From assembly GCF_016862435.1 (NCBI RefSeq), contig NZ_BOMY01000028.1:1-64000 (forward strand): a stretch of DNA of 64,000 bases. The letters are read 5' to 3'. Below, piece after piece: positions 47,257 through 54,814 of this stretch. The DNA is from Paractinoplanes tereljensis. Lineage in GTDB: Bacteria; Actinomycetota; Actinomycetes; Mycobacteriales; Micromonosporaceae. Numbering within the stretch: position 1 is the stretch's first letter; every line of letters starts with the position of its first letter. The notes below the pieces were generated by a model, which saw only the letters and a program-made list of their open reading frames with translations, searched no databases and was not told where the DNA came from. Made by a program: the position numbers and the translations under genes.

Positions 47257-48228
47257 GTGAACCGTTCAGCGACCCTGGCCGGCGCCGCCGGCATGACCTT
47301 CGTGGGCGGCAGCGTGGCCGTCTCCGGCGTCCTCGCCGACGCGCCCGTCCTGACCGTGCAAGCCCTCCGGTACGCCGTCGCCTGCCTCCTGCTGCTCGGG
47401 TTCGCCCGGCTGTCCGGCCGGCCGGTGGTGCGCCCGCGCGGCGCCGAGTGGCTGTGGCTCGCCGGGGTTGTCCTAACCGGAATGTTCGTCTTCAACCTTG
47501 CTCTCGTCCTCGGCGCACGGCACGCCGAACCGGCTGTGCTCGGGGTGGCAGTTGCCTGTGTGCCGGTGCTGCTGGCGGTGGCCGGCCCGGTCCGCGAAGG
47601 ACGGGTCGTGCTGGCGGCGCTGGTGGTGACCGGGGGAGCGGCCCTGGTGCAGGGCTTCGGCCGCACCGACGGGATCGGTCTGGTGTGGGCGCTGGTGACC
47701 TTCGCCTGCGAGGCCGGGTTCACGCTGCTGGCCATCCCGGTGCTCGGCCGGCACGGCCCGCTCGGTGTCTCGGTGCACGCGACCTGGATGGCCGCTGTGC
47801 TCTTCGGACTTGCCGGGTTTTTTGTCGATCGTCAGGTGGTTTTGTCCACCGTCGATCTCCTGGCCGGCGCCTACCTGGCGGTTGGCGTCACGGCCGTCGC
47901 GTTCGTGCTCTGGTACACCTGCGTCTCCCGGATCGGCTCGGCCCGGGCCGGTCTGCTCACCGGAATCGCCCCGATCGCGGCGGCGGCCACCGGCGTCGCA
48001 CTCGGCGGCCCGATGCCGTCGCCGCTGGTCTGGCTCGGCATCGGGGTGGTCGCCGGTGGCCTCTGGCTCGGCCTACGCCAGGTGGGCCGGGTTGCGGCTG
48101 AAGACGAACGTGGCGATGTCGATCCGCGGGACGGTGCCGTCGGCGTCGCGCAGGACCGTCAGCACCTCGCCCTCGTTGTCCCCGTCCACGCCGCGCCACC
48201 GGTCCGGCGCCTCCCGGACGAACCGTGA
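47257..48228 (+). CDS. EamA (DMT family) transporter
   Basis: 323 residues. About ten transmembrane helices in two EamA halves (first about 8-140, second about 145-275). It should export a small metabolite or amino acid. The last about 50 residues (RVAAEDERGDVDP onward) are polar and non-conserved and lie wholly over the 3' end of the opposite serine hydrolase gene, so the protein probably lost its original stop near 48073. GTG 47257 with AGGAT upstream. Confidence 0.82.
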   Translation: MNRSATLAGAAGMTFVGGSVAVSGVLADAPVLTVQALRYAVACLLLLGFARLSGRPVVRPRGAEWLWLAGVVLTGMFVFNLALVLGARHAEPAVLGVAVACVPVLLAVAGPVREGRVVLAALVVTGGAALVQGFGRTDGIGLVWALVTFACEAGFTLLAIPVLGRHGPLGVSVHATWMAAVLFGLAGFFVDRQVVLSTVDLLAGAYLAVGVTAVAFVLWYTCVSRIGSARAGLLTGIAPIAAAATGVALGGPMPSPLVWLGIGVVAGGLWLGLRQVGRVAAEDERGDVDPRDGAVGVAQDRQHLALVVPVHAAPPVRRLPDEP

Positions 48229-49377
48229 GCGGTGGTGCGGGCCGGTCATCTCCAGGGCCTCGCCGTCGGCGTGTACCTCGTACTCCCGGCCCATCCACCA
48301 CCAGCGGCCGACCAGCGCGACCGTTTCGCCGGCCGGCGGGGCCGGCGGCAGCCAGGCGGCCGGCGTCGCCGGCTCGCCGTCCACCGCCGCGGTCAGCGCC
48401 TCCAGGGTCACCTCGCGGATGTGCGTTCCGGCCAGGCCGTACGAGTTGGCGAACGCGATCACGCCCAGCCGGCTCCGCCGGTGCACCGCCAGGTGGGCCA
48501 CGTAACCGGGCATCGAGCCGCCGTGCCCCACGAACACCCGCTCGCCCACCCGGAACAGCTGCAACCCGAGGCCGTAGCCGCCGGTCCAGGACTCCAGGTC
48601 GCTGATCACCACCGGGGCGCACATCTCGTCGACCGTCTCCCGGGGCAGCACCTGCGGCGCCGGGTCGGTCAGGAACGCGGCCCACTTCGCCATGTCGGTG
48701 ACCGTCGACCAGAGCTGGCCGGCCGGGGCCATCGCGCCCGAGTCGAGCCGGGGCTCCTCGTGCAGGCTGCCGTCCAGCTCGTGCACCACGTAACCGCGGG
48801 CGAACGGCTCCATCGGCGCGTAGGTGGTGCGCTTCATCCCGAGCGGGTCGAGCACCCGCTTGGACACCAGCGACGACCAGGACTCGCCGGTCACCCGCTG
48901 CAGCACCGCGCCGAGCAGGCCGTACGCCAGGTTCGAGTAGCGGTAGCGGCGGAACGGCGGGCCGGACAGCTTGTCGTACCCGAGGTCGGCCAGCAGCTTG
49001 TCGGCGTCCCCGCCGGTGCTGCGTTCCCACCACGGGCCGTCCGGCTCGCGCTGCAGGCCGGACACGTGCCCGAGCAGCTGGCGCAGCGTCACCCCGCCGA
49101 TCGGGGTGCCCGGCAGATGCCGGTAGAGCAGGTCGTCCAGGGCGAAGAACCCTTCGTCCCGCATCTGCATGACCATGGTCGCGGTCAGCGTCTTGGTGAT
49201 CGACCCGAGCCGGTACTGCGTCTTGGTGTCCGGCACCGGATGTTCCCCGACCCCGGCGAAATGCAGGACCGCCCGGTCCCGGACCACGGCAAGCGCCAGC
49301 GACGGCGTACGCCCGGCGGACTGTGCCCGGCAGGCGATCTCGTCGACCCGGCGGGCCGTTTCCGGCAACAGCGACAC
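48073..49377 (-). CDS. Serine hydrolase, class C beta-lactamase-like
   Basis: 434 residues. The three motifs are clear: SxxK in LGSITKTLTA (Ser about 60), YSN in YRYSNLAYG, and HGG in VGHGGSMPG, followed by a C-terminal lipocalin-like beta domain (LVGRWWWMGREYEVHADG). No signal peptide, so it may be cytosolic and act as an esterase or peptidase rather than on cell wall. GTG 49377 is chosen because AGAGGG precedes it; the TTG at 49395 has no ribosome binding site. Confidence 0.87.
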   Translation of the reverse strand: MSLLPETARRVDEIACRAQSAGRTPSLALAVVRDRAVLHFAGVGEHPVPDTKTQYRLGSITKTLTATMVMQMRDEGFFALDDLLYRHLPGTPIGGVTLRQLLGHVSGLQREPDGPWWERSTGGDADKLLADLGYDKLSGPPFRRYRYSNLAYGLLGAVLQRVTGESWSSLVSKRVLDPLGMKRTTYAPMEPFARGYVVHELDGSLHEEPRLDSGAMAPAGQLWSTVTDMAKWAAFLTDPAPQVLPRETVDEMCAPVVISDLESWTGGYGLGLQLFRVGERVFVGHGGSMPGYVAHLAVHRRSRLGVIAFANSYGLAGTHIREVTLEALTAAVDGEPATPAAWLPPAPPAGETVALVGRWWWMGREYEVHADGEALEMTGPHHRSRFVREAPDRWRGVDGDNEGEVLTVLRDADGTVPRIDIATFVFSRNPAHLA

Positions 49378-49484
49378 GTTGGACCCTCTCGACAAATGAC
49401 TGTTCTGGTTAACTGCGAACCGCGGATATGGCTACGCCTGCCCGTGGCATCGCCGTTAGTGCGCGGGCGTGACACGATCGAGGT

Positions 49485-49934
49485 GTGGAAGCCGTTGTTT
49501 GGATCGTGCTCGGCATCGCGTTGGCGATCGCCGAGGCTTTCACGGCCACGTTCCTGATCATCTTCTTCTCGGTGGGCGCGCTGGCCGCGGCCGGCGCGGC
49601 CGCGCTCGGGGCCCCACTCCTGCTTCAGGTGATCGTCTTCGCGATCGTCTCCGGTCTCTCGGTGGGCGCGCTCCGCCCGATCATCCTGCGGCACGCCCGC
49701 CCGGCTCTCGAGTCCGGCGAGACCCCGATCGGCCTCGAAGCGATCGAGAACAGCCACGGGCTGGTTCTCGAGGAGGTCGACGGCAACCACGGCTGCATCA
49801 AGATCGACGGCGAGATCTGGCAGGCCCGCTCCTTCGACGGCAACGAGAAATACCTCCCGGGTGAACGTGTCCGGGTCATCAGAGTCAAGGGCGCCACGGC
49901 CATCGTGTGGCGCGATGACCTGCCAAATTTATAA
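49485..49934 (+). CDS. NfeD family membrane protein
   Basis: 149 residues. Two or three N-terminal helices (WIVLGIALAIAEAFT; VIVFAIVSGL) and a C-terminal OB fold (GLVLEEVDGNHGCIKIDGEIW to RVIRVKGATAIVW). NfeD short forms pair with SPFH proteins, and the SPFH gene follows 20 bases later. Matches Rv1487 by position. Thought to help membrane microdomain quality control. Confidence 0.9.
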   Translation: MEAVVWIVLGIALAIAEAFTATFLIIFFSVGALAAAGAAALGAPLLLQVIVFAIVSGLSVGALRPIILRHARPALESGETPIGLEAIENSHGLVLEEVDGNHGCIKIDGEIWQARSFDGNEKYLPGERVRVIRVKGATAIVWRDDLPNL

Positions 49935-49954
49935 GCAACAGATAGAGAGGCGCC

Positions 49955-51073
49955 ATGGAAGCAGTGATCGGCGTACTAGTAATCGTGATTGTGGTGTTCG
50001 CCATCGTCACGCTGCTCCGGTCCGTCCGCATCGTCCCCCAGCAGCGGATGGACGTCGTGGAGCGCCTGGGCAAGTACAAGCGGACCCTGAGCCCCGGCCT
50101 GAACATCCTGGTCCCGTTCGTGGACGCGGTGCGCAGCAAGGTCGACATGCGCGAGCAGGTCGTCTCCTTCCCGCCGCAGCCGGTGATCACCTCCGACAAC
50201 CTGGTCGTGTCGATCGACACGGTCCTCTACTTCAAGGTTGTCGACCCGGTCCGGGCCACCTACGAGATCAGCAACTTCCTGCAGGCCATCGAGCAGCTGA
50301 CGGTGACCACCCTGCGTAACGTGATCGGCTCCCTCGACCTCGAGCGGGCCCTGACCAGCCGCGAGGAGATCAACCGCCACCTGTCCACGGTTCTCGACGA
50401 GACCACCGGCCGCTGGGGCATCAAGGTCACCCGGGTCGAGATCAAGGCGATCGAGCCGCCGCCGAGCATCCGCGACTCGATGGAGAAGCAGATGCGCGCC
50501 GAGCGGGAACGCCGCGCGACCATCCTCAACGCCGAGGGCCACAAGCAGGCCCAGATCCTCACGGCCGAGGGTGAGAAGCAGGCCGCGGTGCTGCGCGCCG
50601 ACGGTGACCGGCAGGCCCGCATCCTGCAGGCCGAGGGCCAGGCCAAGGCGATCCGGACGGTCTTCGACGCGATCCACACCGCCAACCCGTCGCAGAAGGT
50701 GCTGGCCTACCAATACCTGCAGGCCCTGCCGCAGATCGCGAACGGCACCGCCAACAAGGTGTGGATCATCCCGACCGAGCTGACCCGTGCCCTCGAGGGG
50801 ATGGGCGGCGCGCTCGGCGGCCTGGCCGGCATGGTCGGCGACATCCCTAAGTCGAACGTCGACGCGGCCTCGGTCGAGCGTGAGGCAGCTGCCGCGGCCG
50901 AGGCCGCGGCGGCCGAGGCGGAACAGGTGAATGCGCAGGTCCGGGCGGCAGAAGCCCAGGTCAGCGGCGACCCGGACCGTACGGCGGCGTTGCCCGCCCC
51001 CGATCCGATCCCGCCGTCCGCGGCACTCGGCGGCGCCGACTACAACGGCGTGCAGAACCGCGAACGCGCCTGA
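49955..51073 (+). CDS. SPFH/band-7 (stomatin-like, QmcA type) protein
   Basis: 372 residues. One N-terminal helix (about 3-22), the SPFH domain (about 23-180, with RTLSPGLNILVPFVDAV), then a long heptad region with repeated AEGxxxQA units (about 180-230) and an Ala/Glu-rich coiled tail. It should form a large membrane ring complex with NfeD. GAGAGG precedes ATG 49955. Followed by a strong terminator. Confidence 0.92.
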   Translation: MEAVIGVLVIVIVVFAIVTLLRSVRIVPQQRMDVVERLGKYKRTLSPGLNILVPFVDAVRSKVDMREQVVSFPPQPVITSDNLVVSIDTVLYFKVVDPVRATYEISNFLQAIEQLTVTTLRNVIGSLDLERALTSREEINRHLSTVLDETTGRWGIKVTRVEIKAIEPPPSIRDSMEKQMRAERERRATILNAEGHKQAQILTAEGEKQAAVLRADGDRQARILQAEGQAKAIRTVFDAIHTANPSQKVLAYQYLQALPQIANGTANKVWIIPTELTRALEGMGGALGGLAGMVGDIPKSNVDAASVEREAAAAAEAAAAEAEQVNAQVRAAEAQVSGDPDRTAALPAPDPIPPSAALGGADYNGVQNRERA

Positions 51074-51087
51074 TTCCAGGTAGACAG

Positions 51088-51118
51088 AAAGGGCCGGCCC
51101 GTCGTGGGCCGGCCCTTT
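51088..51118 (+). terminator. Intrinsic terminator after the SPFH gene
   Basis: A stem of 10-13 bp (AAAGGGCCGGCCC / GGGCCGGCCCTTT) around a gtcgt loop, followed by T. Lies between convergent genes and can serve both. Confidence 0.9.
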
Positions 51119-51130
51119 TCGCATGACTGC

Positions 51131-51934
51131 TTACTTCTTCGCGGTGGTCGGCTCCGCGCTGGGCTCCTCGCTCGGCTCAGCGGACGCCTCGCCGGCGCCG
51201 TTGTCGCCGGCCTGTTCGCCGGCACCCTGGTCGGCCGCGCCGATGCCGGCCGCCGTCTTGGCGTCGGCCAGGGTCAGGCAGGCCTGCAGCAGCGTCTTCT
51301 GCGCCGAGGTCACGGCGGCGGCCGCGGCTGCGGCCTGATCCGCTGCGGCCTGGTCGTCGGCGGCTGCGCCCTCGTCGGCCGCGCCTTCCTCCGCCGCGCC
51401 TTCCTCGGCGGCCTGCTCGGCCTTCTGCTTCTTCACGGACTTCAGGGCCTTGAGGTACTTGGCGGCCAGCTTCTTGTTGGCGGCCTTCTGCTCGGCGGCG
51501 CTCTCCTCGGCGGCCGCGCCCTCCTCGCCGGCTGCACCCGCTTCCTCGGCGGCACCCGCTTCCTCGGCGGCACCCGCGTCGCCCGCGGCACCCTCGGCGG
51601 CGGCGATGTCGGCCGCGAACGTGTCACAAGCGGTCTCGAGCGCCACGGCCGAGGCCTGCGCGGCCTCGCCGGCGTTCTGCGCCTCCTGCGGCGCGAGCTT
51701 CTCGCCGTCACAGATCACATCAGCGCCGTTGATCTCCAGCGCGGCACATTTCGACACGTCGAACTGCTGCCCGTCCACCGAGATGACGCCGGCTGCCTTC
51801 GTCGAGGTGGTGCTCGCATTGGCGAACTGGACGCCGACAATTCCGGCGACGGCCACCACGCCGGCGACAACCACGGCACCGAGTGCCTTCCGCCGGTTGG
51901 GACCTTGGTTCCTCCGGTACGCACGCGGTCTCAT
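51131..51934 (-). CDS. Ala/Glu-rich secreted or membrane-anchored protein
   Basis: 267 residues. A basic start (MRPRAYRRNQGPNRRK) and one helix (GAVVVAGVVAVAGIVGV, about 20-36) anchor or export it. The middle has three Cys (SKCAALEI, DVICDGEK, ALETACDTF), and a low-complexity stretch of AAEEAG-like repeats alternates with a Lys-rich helix (AAKYLKALKSVKKQKA). The end is Ser/Pro/Glu-rich. I do not recognise a family. Start 51934 is favoured because GAGGAG lies 5 bases upstream of this second of two adjacent ATGs. Confidence 0.7.
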   Translation of the reverse strand: MRPRAYRRNQGPNRRKALGAVVVAGVVAVAGIVGVQFANASTTSTKAAGVISVDGQQFDVSKCAALEINGADVICDGEKLAPQEAQNAGEAAQASAVALETACDTFAADIAAAEGAAGDAGAAEEAGAAEEAGAAGEEGAAAEESAAEQKAANKKLAAKYLKALKSVKKQKAEQAAEEGAAEEGAADEGAAADDQAAADQAAAAAAAVTSAQKTLLQACLTLADAKTAAGIGAADQGAGEQAGDNGAGEASAEPSEEPSAEPTTAKK

Positions 51935-52084
51935 CATCACTCCTCGATCGTGGGTGTCGATGTGCTCGGTCGGCCCGCAGTACGGACCCCAACCCACGAC
52001 CGGTTCAACGCGCTGTCCGGTTACGCCCTCCTATCGGCAGAGTTTCCGCAGCTCAGAACCCCTGAAAAGAATTTCGAAATCGGT

Positions 52085-53941
52085 CTAGTAGCGGTGCTCG
52101 CAATTCACCATCTCGTCCTGCGGGGTGCCGAAGCACTCGTCGCCCCAGGCGGTCGCGTTGTCGCCGCCGTCGAGGAAGGCCGGCGGCTGGTTCGGGGACG
52201 AGCCCGACAGGTTGTCGTCGCCGGGGCCCCCGTAGACGTAGCGGCCGTCCAGGTGATCGTTTCCGGCCAGGCCGTACACCACGTCGCCATCCCCGCCGGC
52301 GCCCGAGCCGTAGCCGTCGAGGTCGTTGTCGCCGGCGTTGCCGGTCAGGTGGTCGGCGTAGTCGGTGCCGTCGATGTCCTCCACGTCGGCGCCGACCGTG
52401 TCGCCCTCGCCGGGCGCACCGTCGTCGCCGGCCTCGCCGTCCAGGTCGACGGTGACGCCCCGGTCGTAGGTGCGGTAGAGGACCAGGTCGCGGCCGTCGC
52501 CGCCGAGAATCACGTCGGCCGAGAGGGAGATCGGGTCGGCCACGCTGTAGTCGCTGTCGCCCTCGAAGGTGTCGTCGCCGGGGCCGCCGTCCAGGTGGTC
52601 ACGGCCCGGCCCGCCGACGAGATAGTCCCGGCCGTCGGCGCCGATCAGGGTGTCGTCGCCGGGGCCGCCTTCCAGGGTGAAGTCGCCAGCCGTCGCGGAC
52701 AGCTTGTCGTCGGCGTTGCCGCCGCGGAGGCCGTGGACGTCCGCGCTGATCGTGTCGTGCTCGCCGTCCTGCCCGTCGTCGCCGCTGACCCCGTCGGCGT
52801 CGGCGGTTACCGCAAGGGTGCGGTCCTCGTACGAGACGAAGTCGCCACCGCCGCCCCCGATGATCAGATCGGCGTCCGGCACGCCCGGCTTGAGCACGTG
52901 ATTTTCGCGGAAGTAGTCACTGTCGGGGCCGCCGTTGACCTGGTCGTTGCCCAGGCCGCTGCCGATCGTGTCGCGGCCCGGCCCGCCGTAGATGGTGTCG
53001 GTGCCGTCGCCGCCGTCGAGGTTGTCGTCGCCGTCGCCACCGCTCACATAGTCGTTTCCGGTCTCGGCCCAGATGTTGTCCTCGCCGCCCGCGCCCCAGG
53101 CCCGGTCGTCACCGGCGCCGCCCTGCATCGAGTCCAGGCCGTCCTGGCCGAGCATGGTGTCGTTGCCGAGGCCGCCCGTGAGGTAGTCGTTGCCGGTGCC
53201 GCCGTCGAGGTTGTCGTTGCCCGCGTCACCGCTCACCTCGTCGTCACCGGCCTCGCCGTACGCCACGTCGTTGCCGTTTCCGCCGAGGATCCGGTCGTTG
53301 CCGGGGCCGCCCCAGACGTGGTCGTTGCCGTCCTGGGTGTAGATCGCGTCGTTGCCGGCGTCGCCGCGCGGGTAGTCGTTGCCCGCGCCGGTGACGATGG
53401 TGTCCTTCCCGTCGCCGCCGTAGGCCACGTCGTTGCCGTCGCCGGTGTTGAGGCTGTCGTTGCCGGTGCCGCCGTTGACGGTGTCGTTGCCGCCGTTGCC
53501 CCAGATCGAGTCGTTGCCGGCCTCGCCGAACAGCGTTTCGCCGGCCGTGCCGCCGATGACCTTGTCGTTGCCGGCCCCGGCGTACGCGGTCATCGGGATG
53601 CCGGCGTTGTTCCGCACCGAGTCGTTGCCGTCGTAGAGGTAGCCGGTGAACCGGGTCGGCGTGCTCTTGGTCGTGCACTTCGCCTTCGTGCTGTCGCCCT
53701 TCACCGCAACGCAGCCGGAGCCGGCCCGCACGGTTACCCGGTCGTCGATCGTGAGCGTCCGGCCGGAGCGGGTCACCACCACCTGGTTGGTCTGGCCGGC
53801 ACCCGCCCGGAACAGCACCGTGGTGCCGCTCACCGTGGCGTTTCCCGAGCTGGCGGCCTCGGCCGGCGCGGCCGCGACCCAGACCGCGACCAGGGTCCCG
53901 GACAGGATGAGAGCGGTTCGGACAACAGCACCACGCGACAC
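52085..53941 (-). CDS. Secreted RTX-repeat calcium-binding protein
   Basis: 618 residues. Signal peptide to about residue 30 (cleavage near AEAASS), a beta-rich domain to about 100, then about 25 nonapeptide repeats of the GGxGxDxLx type (for example GNDTVNGGTGNDSL, YGGDGKDTIVTG) in several blocks separated by longer beta segments. Such repeats fold as calcium-loaded parallel beta rolls outside the cell. The C-terminus has two Cys (GDECFGTP, VNCEHRY). No enzyme domain is present, so an adhesive or matrix role is likely. GTG 53941 is used; a TTG at 53950 is the alternative. Confidence 0.88.
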   Translation of the reverse strand: MSRGAVVRTALILSGTLVAVWVAAAPAEAASSGNATVSGTTVLFRAGAGQTNQVVVTRSGRTLTIDDRVTVRAGSGCVAVKGDSTKAKCTTKSTPTRFTGYLYDGNDSVRNNAGIPMTAYAGAGNDKVIGGTAGETLFGEAGNDSIWGNGGNDTVNGGTGNDSLNTGDGNDVAYGGDGKDTIVTGAGNDYPRGDAGNDAIYTQDGNDHVWGGPGNDRILGGNGNDVAYGEAGDDEVSGDAGNDNLDGGTGNDYLTGGLGNDTMLGQDGLDSMQGGAGDDRAWGAGGEDNIWAETGNDYVSGGDGDDNLDGGDGTDTIYGGPGRDTIGSGLGNDQVNGGPDSDYFRENHVLKPGVPDADLIIGGGGGDFVSYEDRTLAVTADADGVSGDDGQDGEHDTISADVHGLRGGNADDKLSATAGDFTLEGGPGDDTLIGADGRDYLVGGPGRDHLDGGPGDDTFEGDSDYSVADPISLSADVILGGDGRDLVLYRTYDRGVTVDLDGEAGDDGAPGEGDTVGADVEDIDGTDYADHLTGNAGDNDLDGYGSGAGGDGDVVYGLAGNDHLDGRYVYGGPGDDNLSGSSPNQPPAFLDGGDNATAWGDECFGTPQDEMVNCEHRY

Positions 53942-54023
53942 GATGATCAACCCCCGACGGCGAACAGTGTGCGGATCCTAGACGTCCACATCGGTTGATG
54001 GCTGCCCCGTTTCTGGGAATTGC

Positions 54024-54038
54024 CTGCGTGGCACGCAG
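54024..54038. promoter_or_regulatory. 15-bp palindrome between RTX and membrane-protein genes
   Basis: CTGCGTGGCACGCAG is a perfect 7-bp inverted repeat with a 1-base centre in the 175-bp divergent gap. Operator-like geometry; partner unknown. Confidence 0.4.
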
Positions 54039-54116
54039 ACCTTTGGAATGCTTCGGCACAGGATCCCGACCGGTTGCCCCCGGGCCGCTCGGCTTGAGCC
54101 CACGCGAGGCGGAGCC

Positions 54117-54782
54117 ATGAGCATCAGCCATCACCGCACGGCCAGCGGCCGACCGCTGCGGGTCGCACCCGCCTGGGTGGGTGCCGCGGGCACGGCGGAC
54201 GAGGACCACCTCCTGCCGGTACGCGAGGCGGTCTGGATCTGGTCGGTGCGCCGTTTCGCCCGGCTGGCGCTGTGGGCGCTGCCCGCCGCCGCGGTTCTCG
54301 ACGGCTGGCTCACCCTCGGCATCGACACCCCGCCCGGGGAACTGCCGGTGGCATTGGCCGCCGACTGGCTCTCGGTGATCGCCATGATCGCGCTGGCCGG
54401 CCTGCTCTCCGGCACCCGGACCCGTCGCCCGGCCATCGCCGGCCTGCTGATCGGCCTGGCCGGCGCGATGCTGACGCTCCCGCTGGTCGCCCTCCCGGAG
54501 GGCATAGCGGCCGACGGCAGCCCACTCGGCGTGGACCAAATGCACTATGCAGTGACGGTCGCCGCGGCGACCGCCGGCACCGGCTGGCTCCTGCTGGGCT
54601 GGGCGGTCTTCCGCTCGAAACTGGTCAATCCGGCCGACGGCATCCTGTTGATGCTGGCCGCCGCCGCGATCGGCGCCGGCACGTACGCCAAGCAGCCCCT
54701 GCCGACGGTGGGGGCTCTTCTGTTGCTGGCCGCCGGCACCGGCCTGGCCTGGACCGGCGCCCGCCTGATCCCCCGAGCCTGA
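54117..54782 (+). CDS. Six-helix membrane protein of unknown function
   Basis: 221 residues. A polar, disordered start of about 50 residues, then about six hydrophobic helices (LALWALPAAAVLDGWL to ALLLLAAGTGLAWTG). No family that I recognise. ATG 54117 has GGCGGAG upstream. It converges on the BREX operon with a gap of 32 bases; membership of the defence locus is not indicated. Confidence 0.7.
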   Translation: MSISHHRTASGRPLRVAPAWVGAAGTADEDHLLPVREAVWIWSVRRFARLALWALPAAAVLDGWLTLGIDTPPGELPVALAADWLSVIAMIALAGLLSGTRTRRPAIAGLLIGLAGAMLTLPLVALPEGIAADGSPLGVDQMHYAVTVAAATAGTGWLLLGWAVFRSKLVNPADGILLMLAAAAIGAGTYAKQPLPTVGALLLLAAGTGLAWTGARLIPRA

Positions 54783-54814
54783 CGCATATCCGGCCCGTCC
54801 GGAGCCCCGCCGGT

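Noticed and set aside
54117..54782. Membrane protein as an extra BREX component
   Set aside because: It is convergent to the BREX operon, has its own upstream region, and resembles no known BREX protein.
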